NCBI RefSeq assembly: GCF_018141405.1 | Contig: NZ_CP058648.1 | Location: 263,001 to 327,000 of the forward strand | From: Serpentinicella alkaliphila | GTDB taxonomy: Bacteria > Bacillota > Clostridia > Peptostreptococcales > Natronincolaceae | Direction: 5' to 3' | DNA length: 64,000 bases | Part shown: positions 45,627 to 54,490 of the stretch, piece after piece | Position numbering within the stretch: the first letter of the stretch is position 1 | Layout of the letters: every line of letters begins with the position of its first letter | Program-made: the position numbers and the translations under genes | The notes under the pieces: generated by a model | What the model was told of the DNA's origin: nothing | Seen by the model: only the letters and a program-made list of their open reading frames with translations | Databases searched by the model: none

Positions 45627-46110
45627 TTTACTTCCTCCCCTTTGTTAAATAAATAATTATTATGTACAATATAATTATAATCCAAATCCCCATTATTTTC
45701 AATAGTAAACAAGAGTTGTTGTTAGTTAATATAAAATGTTTATATTTTCTAAATATTTTTAAATCAAATATACTTAAGTCCATAAGAGAATTACATCTAA
45801 TTTCCTAATTTTCACTTAATTAATAAAATAAAAATATTTTGGGTTATAAACAAAATAAATTAAATAATAATAATTACTAATTAATTTTAACCATTTACAT
45901 TTAATTATTGTTTGCTACTCATAATATGATATAATTATTTAGGTTATAGTAGTATATATGAAAACAGTTGGAATCTACGTGACCTGTAACTATATCACTA
46001 AAGTAGTTTCTATAATATTTTGAATACTATCAGAAAGTGAGGTGAACAGCGGTAAGTCTATTTGTCTTTAAGTCATGGATAAAAAGACAATAACTTTTGC
46101 CGCGATACCC
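45627..46110. other. Divergent intergenic region between the FMN lipoprotein and apbE
   Basis: About 480 bases, very AT-rich to 45940 and less so from 45950 to 46070. It must hold the promoters of both divergent genes and is the obvious site for the NarL-type regulator. An untranslated leader of unusual composition precedes apbE; I could not match it to a known riboswitch class. Confidence 0.5.
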
Positions 46111-47154
46111 ATGAAAAATACATTAAAAAAAATTACAATATTAACTTTAGTACTTCTTTTTTTACTTTATGGCTGCAAATCAAATGATTCGCAAAATTCT
46201 CTAAAGCTTGTTAAAGAAGTGGATTTTGTATTAGGTACAATGGGCAGGATAAATGTTTTGTCAGAGTCAGAAGAGGATGGACGAAGGGCTATTGCAAAAG
46301 CCTTTGATAGAGTCCGTGAAATTGAAAATAAGATGAGTACTTCCATAGCAGGTAGTGATGTATATCTACTTAACGAAAATGCCGGAAATAATTATATAAC
46401 AGTTGATAAAGAAACTCTTTATGTAATTAATAAAGGTCTAGAATACTATGAACTAACTGGTGGGGACTTTAATATTTCTATAGGGGCACTAATTAATTTA
46501 TGGGGTATTGGAAAAACAAATAAGGTTCCATCACAAGAAAATATTCATGCTGCAATGGAAAATATAGATATAAATGCAATAAACATTGACAATCAATCTG
46601 TAAGAATAGATATTCCAAATGTACAAATAGATTTAGGCGGAATTGCTAAAGGATACGCAGTAGATGAAGCAATAAAAGTTTTAAGAGAAAATGGAATTAA
46701 AAGTGGTCTGGTTGATTTAGGTGGGGATATATATGCCTTTGGTAAAAAGGCTGATGACAGCTCATGGAATGTTGGAATTCAGGACCCTGAAAAGGGTGCA
46801 AATCCGATTGCAAGTATTCCTCTTACTGATAAGTCTATAGTTACTTCAGGTGATTATGAACGTTTTTTCATGGAGGATAATATAAGATATCATCATATAA
46901 TAGATCCAAAGACTGGATATCCTGTACGTAATGACCTTAGAAGTGTAACGATCATTTCTGACTTATCAATCGATGGGGATGTACTATCAACAGCTGTTTT
47001 TATAATGGGATTAGAAAAGGGCATGTCCTTAATTGAATCTCTTGATGGTGTTGAAACCTTAATAATTACCAATGATAAAAAAATATATACTAGTTCAGGT
47101 CTAAAGGACCAGTTAAATATATTAAATGATAGCTATGAGGAAAGGGAGTTGTAG
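46111..47154 (+). CDS. apbE: FAD:protein FMN transferase lipoprotein
   Basis: ApbE-family enzyme (347 aa from ATG 46111) that transfers FMN from FAD to Ser/Thr in flavinylation motifs outside the cytoplasm. A signal peptide with lipobox LLYGC precedes the enzyme. Family sequence: GTMGRINVLSE near the start, GGDFNISIGALINLWGIG near residue 127-144, VQIDLGGIAKGYAVDEAIKV near 170-190, GLVDLGGDIYAFG near 201 and TSGDYERFF near 246 with HHIIDPKTGYPV; the Mg-binding Asp and Thr near the end are in DGDVLSTAVFIMG. A start at 46075 is possible, but the one used gives a clean lipoprotein signal; neither has a strong ribosome site. Its target is probably the adjacent double-FMN lipoprotein. Confidence 0.93.
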   Translation: MKNTLKKITILTLVLLFLLYGCKSNDSQNSLKLVKEVDFVLGTMGRINVLSESEEDGRRAIAKAFDRVREIENKMSTSIAGSDVYLLNENAGNNYITVDKETLYVINKGLEYYELTGGDFNISIGALINLWGIGKTNKVPSQENIHAAMENIDINAINIDNQSVRIDIPNVQIDLGGIAKGYAVDEAIKVLRENGIKSGLVDLGGDIYAFGKKADDSSWNVGIQDPEKGANPIASIPLTDKSIVTSGDYERFFMEDNIRYHHIIDPKTGYPVRNDLRSVTIISDLSIDGDVLSTAVFIMGLEKGMSLIESLDGVETLIITNDKKIYTSSGLKDQLNILNDSYEEREL

Positions 47155-47171
47155 TCTCCCTTTCTTTTTTT
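47141..47171 (+). terminator. Rho-independent terminator of apbE
   Basis: Stem AAAGGGAG/CTCCCTTT followed by C and a T-run; the apbE stop codon is in the loop. Confidence 0.92.
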
Positions 47172-47899
47172 TATAATATTTCTACATCTGCTGACATCTT
47201 ATATATTGTATCTTTACGTTCAATAATAACTGTTGTTTTTGCAACTAATTCTGGATCTTTCTTTATATTTGTAATAAGTTCTTTAGCCGGATTAATAGCA
47301 GTTGGGTGAGCTACAAGTTTTAACATTGATAAGTCTCCATTTGTATCGCCATATGCATAGCTTTTGCTCAAATCTATATTATACTTACCAACAAAATCTA
47401 TAATCGCATCATGCTTACTACAAGAGTCCCACATTTGCACTATTTCTCCAGTAAATATGTTATTTTCATCTACTAAGTAGCTAGTACCTCTAAAATCAGT
47501 TACGTCATATTTTTTTGCCATTCTTGCTACTAAAAAATCTGGGCTTCCAGAAATAAAAATTACTTTATGACCTTGTTCCTTATGCCATTTTATTCTATCC
47601 CTAGTAAATCTATATACTCGATCACCTTTACTATCAATTACTTGATTAGATACAAATTCTATATGGTCCTTTCTCATTCCCTTCATCGACTGTAAATAAA
47701 CCTCTGCTACCTCTAATAAATAATCCTCAAAATTACCCATACGTTTATCCCAGTTTTGAAAGGTTTTTTTCGCTATATTATGCCATATAACAGGATCTAT
47801 AACTTCATCGTTTATTAGTTTTTTAAAATGTTCCATCATAAGTGAGTCCCTGTGCAAGGTACCATCAATATCGAAAAAAGCCCCTATATTTTTTGTCAT
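47171..47899 (-). CDS. HAD-superfamily phosphatase, subfamily IB (SerB-like)
   Basis: Cytoplasmic phosphohydrolase (242 aa). Motif I FFDIDGTLHRDSLM with the nucleophile Asp near residue 8; motif II FISGSPDFLV near 125; motif III Lys in CSKHDAIIDF near 172 and motif IV YGDTNGDLSMLKL near 193. The helical cap between motifs I and II has about 100 residues, as in subfamily IB enzymes such as phosphoserine phosphatase. The start, a bare DIDGT at the extreme N-terminus, and the context give no clue to substrate. It is a single gene convergent with apbE. Confidence 0.88.
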   Translation of the reverse strand: MTKNIGAFFDIDGTLHRDSLMMEHFKKLINDEVIDPVIWHNIAKKTFQNWDKRMGNFEDYLLEVAEVYLQSMKGMRKDHIEFVSNQVIDSKGDRVYRFTRDRIKWHKEQGHKVIFISGSPDFLVARMAKKYDVTDFRGTSYLVDENNIFTGEIVQMWDSCSKHDAIIDFVGKYNIDLSKSYAYGDTNGDLSMLKLVAHPTAINPAKELITNIKKDPELVAKTTVIIERKDTIYKMSADVEIL

Positions 47900-47995
47900 A
47901 TCTGCCCACCTCTTTTTACTTAGTTTATATATATATTATTCTTAATATATATGATAACTATTAAAACTACAATACTATTAAATCTTATAAAATAT

Positions 47996-48026
47996 AAAAA
48001 ATAAGCCTAAGGTTGACTTATTTTTT
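47996..48026 (-). terminator. Terminator after cphA
   Basis: Stem AAAAATAAG/CTTATTTTT with an 11-base loop and T-run, about 40 bases past the stop. Confidence 0.75.
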
Positions 48027-48067
48027 ATATTTCAATTCTATATTTTACATTTTTGTTTTAGTATTTC

Positions 48068-50698
48068 TTATATAACTTCTGACTGGATTTGTTTAACTTC
48101 ATTATTTTGATACCTTTTTATTGCTTCTAGTAATGGATAGTATTTTTCATAAAACACTATTATTATATCATCTTTACTCGCCTGTTCCATAGCCCTTTCC
48201 AATGCTGTGACCTCACAAAGCTCGATTGTAGTACAACTTTCTACGGCTCCGCCAATAGCACATCCTTTTCTAAGAATGTTGGCAACTTCTCCAATTTTTC
48301 TACCTCTCGTATCCTTATCCTCTTTAACATAAATATAATCTAAATACTTTCCACATATTTCACCGATTTTTAGTATACTTATATCTGTTCTATCACCTGG
48401 TGTTCCGATTACACCAATTGCTTTATTCTGCTTTATTTTATCAATAGCACTTAAAACTGTATTTATTCCATCAATATTATGCCCATAATCTAAAATTACT
48501 TTAAAGTCCCTAACGTCAAATATATTAAATCTTCCTTGATTACTTTTTTCATCAGTAGTAAATTTCCTCAATGCTTGACGGATTACATCAATATCAACTC
48601 CATGAGCGTAAGTAGCTGCAATTGATGCTAGGCTGTTTTGAACATTATGTTTAAGTAATCCATTTAAGGTTGCAGGGATTTCATTGATTTTCATTAAATT
48701 GATTTCTCCGATACCATCATAAATTATTACAACATTGTTTTTTAAATAAACTGCTAATCCTTTATTTTCTATATGATTTTGAATAATAGGATTTTCGAAA
48801 CTCTCTGAGAAATATATGATATTACTTTTTACTCTAGATACAATTTGTGGGGTAAATTTATCATCTGCGTTTAACACAGCATATCCCTCTTTTTTTACGG
48901 CTTCAACAACAAGACTTTTTACATCTGCCATTTCCTCTAATGTATTTACACCATCTATCCCTAAATGATCATCACTAATGTTCGTGATAATACCAATATC
49001 CGCTTTATCATAGGCTAAACCTCTGTTAATCAAACCACCTCTAGCTGTTTCTAATACAGCAACATCAACACGGTTATCCATCAATATGGCTTGGGCACTT
49101 CTAGGCCCTGTAGTATCTCCAGGGACTATTAATTCACCATCAATATATACTCCACCAGTGCTTGTCATTCCAACAATTTTCTTATCTTCTTTCATTATTT
49201 TTTCAATTATGCGAGTCGTAGTTGTCTTACCATTAGTACCAGTAATTGCAAATATTGGAATGCTATGGCTTGCACCTTCAGGATATAGCATGTTTACTAT
49301 TTCTTTTGCTACATTTCTCTCAATTCCTTTTGAAGGAAAATGATGCATTCTTATTCCTGGGCATGCATTTACTTCGATTACTGCACCACCGTATTCTCTA
49401 ATTGGCTTAGATATATCAATAGCTACCATATCAACTCCAGCAATATCTAATCCAATAGCATTAACTGCATTAATAGCTAATCTAATATTTTCTGGATGTA
49501 TTTCTTCTGTCGCATCTATAGCAGTTCCACCTGTACTTAAATTATCATTCTCTCTCAAATATACAACTTCACCAAAAGGTGGGACATGCTCTAGGTTAAT
49601 ACCATTTTTATCTAATAAAAGCATCATTACATCATCAATTTTTATTTTAGTTAAAGGCTTCTCATGGCCCTCTCCTCTAAGTGGATTTTGATTTTCACGA
49701 TCAATTAACTGTTTTAAAGTACTTTTACCATCTCCAATAACATTTGCACAAATCCTTTTAGAAACAGCGACTACTTTATCATTCACCACTGCTATTCTAT
49801 AATTTTGACCAATAATAAATCTTTCTACTAGCACTTTATCACTGTATTGCAAAGCAATATTAAAAGCAGTTTCAGCATCTTTAAAATTATTTATCCCTAA
49901 AGAAACACCTTTGCCTTGATTTCCATTATAGGGTTTAATAACTACTGGAAACCGAAGTTTATCAATAAACTCACGAGCTTCAGCAAATGTATAAAAGCTT
50001 TCTCCTTCTGGCACTGGAATTCCTTTTATTGACAATATATAGTTTGTTAATTCCTTATTACATGCGGTGTCAACAGCAATACAGCTAGTTTTATCAGATA
50101 GCGTAGCTTGGATTTTTCTATTGTATTTTCCATATCCTAATTGTATTAAACTATCGTTTCCTATTCTAGTTATTGGTATTTTTCTTTTTCTTGCTTCATC
50201 AATTATGGCCTTTGTACTTGGACCTAGTTCATTTTCTTTCATTTTATTTCTAATAATGTCAAAGTTCTTCTCTATATTTACTCCCTTATTATTCAAAATT
50301 GAGTCTAGTATGTTAAATGCTAGCATCCCACTTTCATAACCAGCAATCTCATTTATATACTCAAAAACAACATAATAAATCGTTTCTTTTTCTAAAAATC
50401 TGGCTTTTCCAAAACTTACATCAAACCCTAATTGCTTTTGTATTTCCAAAGAAGCGTGCTCCATTATATGAGCTAAATAGGTACCTTTTTCAAGTCTGTC
50501 TAAAAATCCTCCAACATATCCTCTGCTACATTTATGCTCCCTTAATCCAGGCAGCATGGCTATTAATTTATCATTAAATCCTGGAATATCACAAGTGGGT
50601 ATATCCATGTATTCACCTAAGTCAACAATTACTCTTACTACAGGAAAGTGAGCATATATATTTCGCCCTGGATATGCCACTATGTTTATTAGATTCAT
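48068..50698 (-). CDS. cphA: Cyanophycin synthetase
   Basis: Enzyme (876 aa) polymerising aspartate and arginine into multi-L-arginyl-poly-L-aspartate. Order: N-terminal domain (1-160), ATP-grasp domain (about 170-480; FPVVIKPYNGNQGKGVSLGI near 252-271, then the metal-binding AVIEVNACPGIRMHHFPSKG), then a Mur-ligase-like domain with ITGTNGKTTTTRIIEKI near 485-501 and ILDYGHNIDG near 735. Both ATP-using centres are intact, and the length is normal for CphA. It lies 29 bases after cphB and is closed by a terminator, so the two form an operon. Arginine supply could come from the operon at 18-27 kb. Confidence 0.96.
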   Translation of the reverse strand: MNLINIVAYPGRNIYAHFPVVRVIVDLGEYMDIPTCDIPGFNDKLIAMLPGLREHKCSRGYVGGFLDRLEKGTYLAHIMEHASLEIQKQLGFDVSFGKARFLEKETIYYVVFEYINEIAGYESGMLAFNILDSILNNKGVNIEKNFDIIRNKMKENELGPSTKAIIDEARKRKIPITRIGNDSLIQLGYGKYNRKIQATLSDKTSCIAVDTACNKELTNYILSIKGIPVPEGESFYTFAEAREFIDKLRFPVVIKPYNGNQGKGVSLGINNFKDAETAFNIALQYSDKVLVERFIIGQNYRIAVVNDKVVAVSKRICANVIGDGKSTLKQLIDRENQNPLRGEGHEKPLTKIKIDDVMMLLLDKNGINLEHVPPFGEVVYLRENDNLSTGGTAIDATEEIHPENIRLAINAVNAIGLDIAGVDMVAIDISKPIREYGGAVIEVNACPGIRMHHFPSKGIERNVAKEIVNMLYPEGASHSIPIFAITGTNGKTTTTRIIEKIMKEDKKIVGMTSTGGVYIDGELIVPGDTTGPRSAQAILMDNRVDVAVLETARGGLINRGLAYDKADIGIITNISDDHLGIDGVNTLEEMADVKSLVVEAVKKEGYAVLNADDKFTPQIVSRVKSNIIYFSESFENPIIQNHIENKGLAVYLKNNVVIIYDGIGEINLMKINEIPATLNGLLKHNVQNSLASIAATYAHGVDIDVIRQALRKFTTDEKSNQGRFNIFDVRDFKVILDYGHNIDGINTVLSAIDKIKQNKAIGVIGTPGDRTDISILKIGEICGKYLDYIYVKEDKDTRGRKIGEVANILRKGCAIGGAVESCTTIELCEVTALERAMEQASKDDIIIVFYEKYYPLLEAIKRYQNNEVKQIQSEVI

Positions 50699-50727
50699 TA
50701 AACTATCCTCCTCAAAATAACCAACCT

Positions 50728-51540
50728 TTATTTTTCATCAATAATGGTTTTTCTATTTATTAGGCTATATCTATAGCCTTCAGGTAATATATGAACTTTT
50801 ACACCAGTTATAGCTAATGGTTCATGCTGATTTTGTTCAGAAATATTAGTATAAGTAATTTCTTTTCCATCAACGATTGTTATTACACCAGAGCCTATTA
50901 CTTCAATTTCCTCTTTGTCATTCATAATTATAGCAGTATCCTCGTCTATACCTATGCCTAAGGCATATGGATTTTGTGCTACTGCTCCAAGTAATCTTCC
51001 TATTCTTCCTCTTTGATTAAAGTGTTGATCAATAATAACACCTTTTATAAATCCCATCCCTGGTGCCAATTTTACAGTACTCTTTCTTGGCGCCTCTTCA
51101 TCATCTCCAGCTACTACCATGACCTCACTCATCATTGAGGCACCAGCACTTGTACCAGCAACTATTAAGTCTTTCTTTATTCTCTGCTGAATATATCTAT
51201 GAAACTCAGTTCCACCTAATATACTCGATATCCTTAATTGATCCCCACCAGTGAAAAATAAACACTTTATATCTTCTAGGTTTCGAAGTAGATGTTTATT
51301 ATTCGCTTCTTTTCTTGATTCTATATTTAAGGTATCTACTAAATTAGCCCCAATATCATAAAAAATCCTTTTATATTGTTCCCCTACTTCTAAGGGATAA
51401 TTCGTAGCTGTAGTAATAATTGCTATATTGGCATCTTTTCCACCGGATAAACGAACTACATCCTCTAAAATTTCCATATGAGCGTTTTTGTCTTCTCCAC
51501 CACCAATAATAATTAAAGAAACTCTACTGTCCTTTTCCAT
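50728..51540 (-). CDS. cphB: Cyanophycinase
   Basis: Serine exopeptidase of family S51 (270 aa) that cuts cyanophycin to beta-Asp-Arg dipeptides, in the cytoplasm. The nucleophile elbow reads VAGTSAGASMMSEVM near residues 127-141; FFTGGDQLRISSILG near 95 and KGVIIDQHFNQRGRIGRLLG near 170-190 are other conserved parts, and LGIGIDEDTAIIM near 198 follows. A typical S51 length and direct coupling to cphA leave little doubt. It is the first gene of the cphBA operon, so synthesis and breakdown enzymes are made together and control is probably post-translational or by substrate. Confidence 0.95.
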   Translation of the reverse strand: MEKDSRVSLIIIGGGEDKNAHMEILEDVVRLSGGKDANIAIITTATNYPLEVGEQYKRIFYDIGANLVDTLNIESRKEANNKHLLRNLEDIKCLFFTGGDQLRISSILGGTEFHRYIQQRIKKDLIVAGTSAGASMMSEVMVVAGDDEEAPRKSTVKLAPGMGFIKGVIIDQHFNQRGRIGRLLGAVAQNPYALGIGIDEDTAIIMNDKEEIEVIGSGVITIVDGKEITYTNISEQNQHEPLAITGVKVHILPEGYRYSLINRKTIIDEK

Positions 51541-51651
51541 AAATTACCCCTTTCAATAAAACTATCTATATTTTTAACCTTTCATAATTTAAATATTCAG
51601 TTTTATCATGAAAAAACTCAATCTATAATTATTATTGATTAAACAAAACAA

Positions 51652-51688
51652 AAAAAATACAAACCGTAATTAGTGGTTTGTATTTTTT
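51652..51688 (-). terminator. Terminator after the Na/Pi cotransporter gene
   Basis: Perfect 14-bp stem AAAAAATACAAACC/GGTTTGTATTTTTT with a 9-base loop, 12 bases past the stop. Confidence 0.92.
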
Positions 51689-51700
51689 GTTTATATACAT

Positions 51701-53320
51701 TTATTTATTTTTTTTCTTTTTCTCATGATCTAGTATAGGCATTACAATGTTAGAAGCATGATCCGCTATTCTTTCTAAATTACTTATTAAATCTAGGAAA
51801 ATTACTCCTGAAGAAGGAACACATTTGTTTGTATTTAATCTCTCTATATGACTAGCTCTAAGTCTTCTTTCTAGCACATCTACCTCTTCTTCCATTGCTG
51901 TAACTTTTCTTGCTAAGTCATAATTATAAGATGTTAAAACTGTTAAGGAATCAGTATATGCTTCCATAACTATTCCAGAAATATGTTTTAACTCTTCAAC
52001 TGCGTCTTCAGTAAATGCTAAATCATTTTCTAACATATATTCGGCAAGTTCAGCAACGTTTTCCGCGTGATCTCCTACCCTTTCAATATCATTAATTGTA
52101 CTGAAAAGCCCATCAACTACTTCCCTATCTTGGGCAGATATATTAGTATTTGAAAGTTTAACTAAATATTTTGAAATTTCTCTTTCTAGTTCGTTTACAA
52201 TCTTCTCAATACGTTTTGTTTCCTCAATCTTTTTATAGTCTCTTTCTATTAATGCCTCTAAAGAGTTTTTATATGAATCCTTCGCAACATTACCCATATG
52301 AAGCGTTTCTTTAACAACACTACTTAAGGCAATCGATGGAGTCTCCAAAATACGTTCATCAATATATTTGATACCCTCTGCTGCCTCTTCTTCTCCAGGT
52401 ACAATTCTTTTAGCAATCTTAACTAATAATCCAGCAAAAGGTAAAAGTAGAATAGTACTAGTTACGTTAAATATAGTATGGGCATTTGCTATTTGTCTAG
52501 GCACATCACCAGGACTAATAACATTAATAATTCTATATAATGGTATTCTTAAAATAAATATAAATATAATTGTACCTATGAAGTTAAATAAAAAGTGAAA
52601 TGCAGCAGCCCTTTTAGCTGTAATATTTGCTCCAATACTTGAAATAATTGCAGTAATGGTTGTCCCCATATTAATACCAAATAAAATAGGTAATCCTGAG
52701 CTAATAGGGATTAAACCTTCCATAGCTAGAGCTAACAATATACCTGTTGAAGCTGAACTACTCTGTACTGCTACAGTAATTGCAAATCCAGCTAAAATAC
52801 CAAGAAACGGATGTTCACCAAAACTAACTAGCAAATCTTTAAAAGGTTGATACGCTCTTAAAGGTCTTAAAGCATCCCCCATAAATTTCATACCTATAAA
52901 TAAAATACCAAAACCTATAAATGCCTCAGCAATCTGTTTAACTTTTCTATTTGACGTAAATAGCCAAACCCCAACAGATATACCTACAATTATAGGGGCA
53001 TATTTGTCTATTTTAAATGTAATAACTTGTGCAGTTATAGTTGTACCTATATTAGCACCCATTATTAACCCAACTGCTTGAGTCAGCTTCATCATTCCAG
53101 CATTTACGAAACCTACTACCATTACAGTTGTTGCACTACTACTTTGAACAATTGCAGTTACCCCAGCACCAACTAAAACCGACATTATTTTACTACTTGT
53201 TAATAGGCTTATAATCGATTTAAGTTTATCACCAGCAGCTTTTTGCAATCCTGTACTCATTACATTCATTCCGTATAGGAACAAACCGAGTCCACCAAGA
53301 ACTCCAAACAACATTTCCAT
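51701..53320 (-). CDS. Na+/phosphate cotransporter family protein with PhoU-like domain
   Basis: Membrane protein (539 aa). Residues 1-310 hold about eight membrane segments with the family's two repeated QSSSA motifs: TAIVQSSSATTVMVVGF near residue 52-68 and TVAVQSSSASTGILLALAME near 180-199. Residues about 330-535 form a cytoplasmic four-helix PhoU-like domain (ERVGDHAENVAEL and LERIADHASNIV carry the metal-binding pattern). The ATG at 53320 is chosen; the ATG at 53335 overlaps the GAGGAGG ribosome site. It is a single gene. It could import phosphate with Na+, as expected for a sodium-cycling anaerobe. Confidence 0.92.
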   Translation of the reverse strand: MEMLFGVLGGLGLFLYGMNVMSTGLQKAAGDKLKSIISLLTSSKIMSVLVGAGVTAIVQSSSATTVMVVGFVNAGMMKLTQAVGLIMGANIGTTITAQVITFKIDKYAPIIVGISVGVWLFTSNRKVKQIAEAFIGFGILFIGMKFMGDALRPLRAYQPFKDLLVSFGEHPFLGILAGFAITVAVQSSSASTGILLALAMEGLIPISSGLPILFGINMGTTITAIISSIGANITAKRAAAFHFLFNFIGTIIFIFILRIPLYRIINVISPGDVPRQIANAHTIFNVTSTILLLPFAGLLVKIAKRIVPGEEEAAEGIKYIDERILETPSIALSSVVKETLHMGNVAKDSYKNSLEALIERDYKKIEETKRIEKIVNELEREISKYLVKLSNTNISAQDREVVDGLFSTINDIERVGDHAENVAELAEYMLENDLAFTEDAVEELKHISGIVMEAYTDSLTVLTSYNYDLARKVTAMEEEVDVLERRLRASHIERLNTNKCVPSSGVIFLDLISNLERIADHASNIVMPILDHEKKKKNK

Positions 53321-53492
53321 AATTGTCCTCCTCATTAATAATGGGTAGCTTATCTACAAAATCCCATAGTTTAGTATGTTTAGTATTAGTTATAAATTAT
53401 ATTTTCTACAATTTTCGACTAAAACGCCGTTTTTTATTATATCAAAATTAATATTATAAATCTAGAATAAAAAATTACTTTTATTAATAGTT

Positions 53493-54200
53493 TTAACTAT
53501 TAATTTTCGCTAGCTTCACGGATTCACTTGCAAGTACCGTTAAGGGGTCTATTAATGGCAAATCTATATCCGATTGCTTTAAAACAAAACCTACTTCGGT
53601 ACAACCTGCAATAATTGCTTCGACACCTTCAGCTTCCGTCAACTCTAATACAATTTTTTTTAACCGATCGACTATTTCTTGCGATGTGTTACCAAATTTT
53701 ATTCCGTTATTACCATATATTATATCCATTACTTCATCCTGCAAAGCACTATTAGGCACTATAATTTTATTTTCTACCAAATATTTCTGAAATAATCCAG
53801 CATAAACGGTTCCAGAAGTTGCAAGCAAGCCGATTCTATTTATATTTTTATACTTCTCTTCAATATATTGTTTTGTTAATTCAATTGCATCTAAAATAGG
53901 TACGTTTACAAAGCTTTGAACCTCACTAATAAACCTATGTGCTGTCATACACGGAATTATAATAAAATCTGCTCCTGCCCCTACTAGATTCTTCGCTGTT
54001 GATACCATTTCCTCAACAGGGCTATGTCCATTATGTAAAATAGCCTTTGTTCTGTCTGGAATTTTAGGATTATTATCAATAATTATTCTTAAATGCTCAG
54101 AATCACTTTTTGCTCCGGTTAATTTTATTATTCTCCTAAACATTTCACATGTAGCCTCTGGACCCATACCACCCAAAATACCCACTATTTTTTCTTTCAT
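53493..54200 (-). CDS. Aspartate/glutamate racemase family protein
   Basis: Cofactor-independent racemase fold (235 aa). GILGGMGPEATCEMFRRII at the N-terminus and the two catalytic cysteines, IIPCMTAHRF near residue 83 and IAGCTEVGFVL near 198, are present, so a two-Cys (aspartate-racemase-type) mechanism is expected rather than the Thr-containing variant. DSEHLRIIIDNNPKIPDR near 34 binds the substrate carboxylate in relatives. It is a single gene, upstream of the Na/Pi transporter and in the same broad region as the cyanophycin genes, whose breakdown ends in aspartate. D-aspartate use in peptidoglycan is another possibility. Confidence 0.9.
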   Translation of the reverse strand: MKEKIVGILGGMGPEATCEMFRRIIKLTGAKSDSEHLRIIIDNNPKIPDRTKAILHNGHSPVEEMVSTAKNLVGAGADFIIIPCMTAHRFISEVQSFVNVPILDAIELTKQYIEEKYKNINRIGLLATSGTVYAGLFQKYLVENKIIVPNSALQDEVMDIIYGNNGIKFGNTSQEIVDRLKKIVLELTEAEGVEAIIAGCTEVGFVLKQSDIDLPLIDPLTVLASESVKLAKINS

Positions 54201-54420
54201 TTATCCTACACCTCTCGGAATTATATATTCTACAATATAATTTTTCTATACTTGGACCTTTGTATACAGACATTTTTTTATTCATAAATATACTCACTGA
54301 AATTATATTAAGCGCTTATAAGTTAAATTCAAATAATTAATTTCTATCAAATGCCGACTATCATTATATCATAATTTAGCTAAAAAAATTATTAGACTTT
54401 ATTATATATTTAGACAAGTT

Positions 54421-54448
54421 ACCAAACCCAGCTATATTACATATGTTA
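54421..54448 (+). promoter_or_regulatory. Candidate sigma-K-type promoter for the MPGMGYP-repeat gene
   Basis: AC at 54421-54422, a 17-base spacer and CATATGTTA at 54440-54448 match the sigma-K pattern (AC, 16-17 bases, CATAnnnTA). It lies about 40 bases before the ATG of a protein that resembles a coat component. The pattern is short, so a chance match in AT-rich DNA is possible. Confidence 0.45.
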
Positions 54449-54490
54449 GTATAAAGTAACTAATACAATAAAATATTAGGAGGATAATAA

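Noticed and set aside
45950-46070. Riboswitch (FMN, c-di-GMP, cobalamin) before apbE
   Set aside because: None of the conserved cores of these classes could be found; kept only as an open question about the leader.
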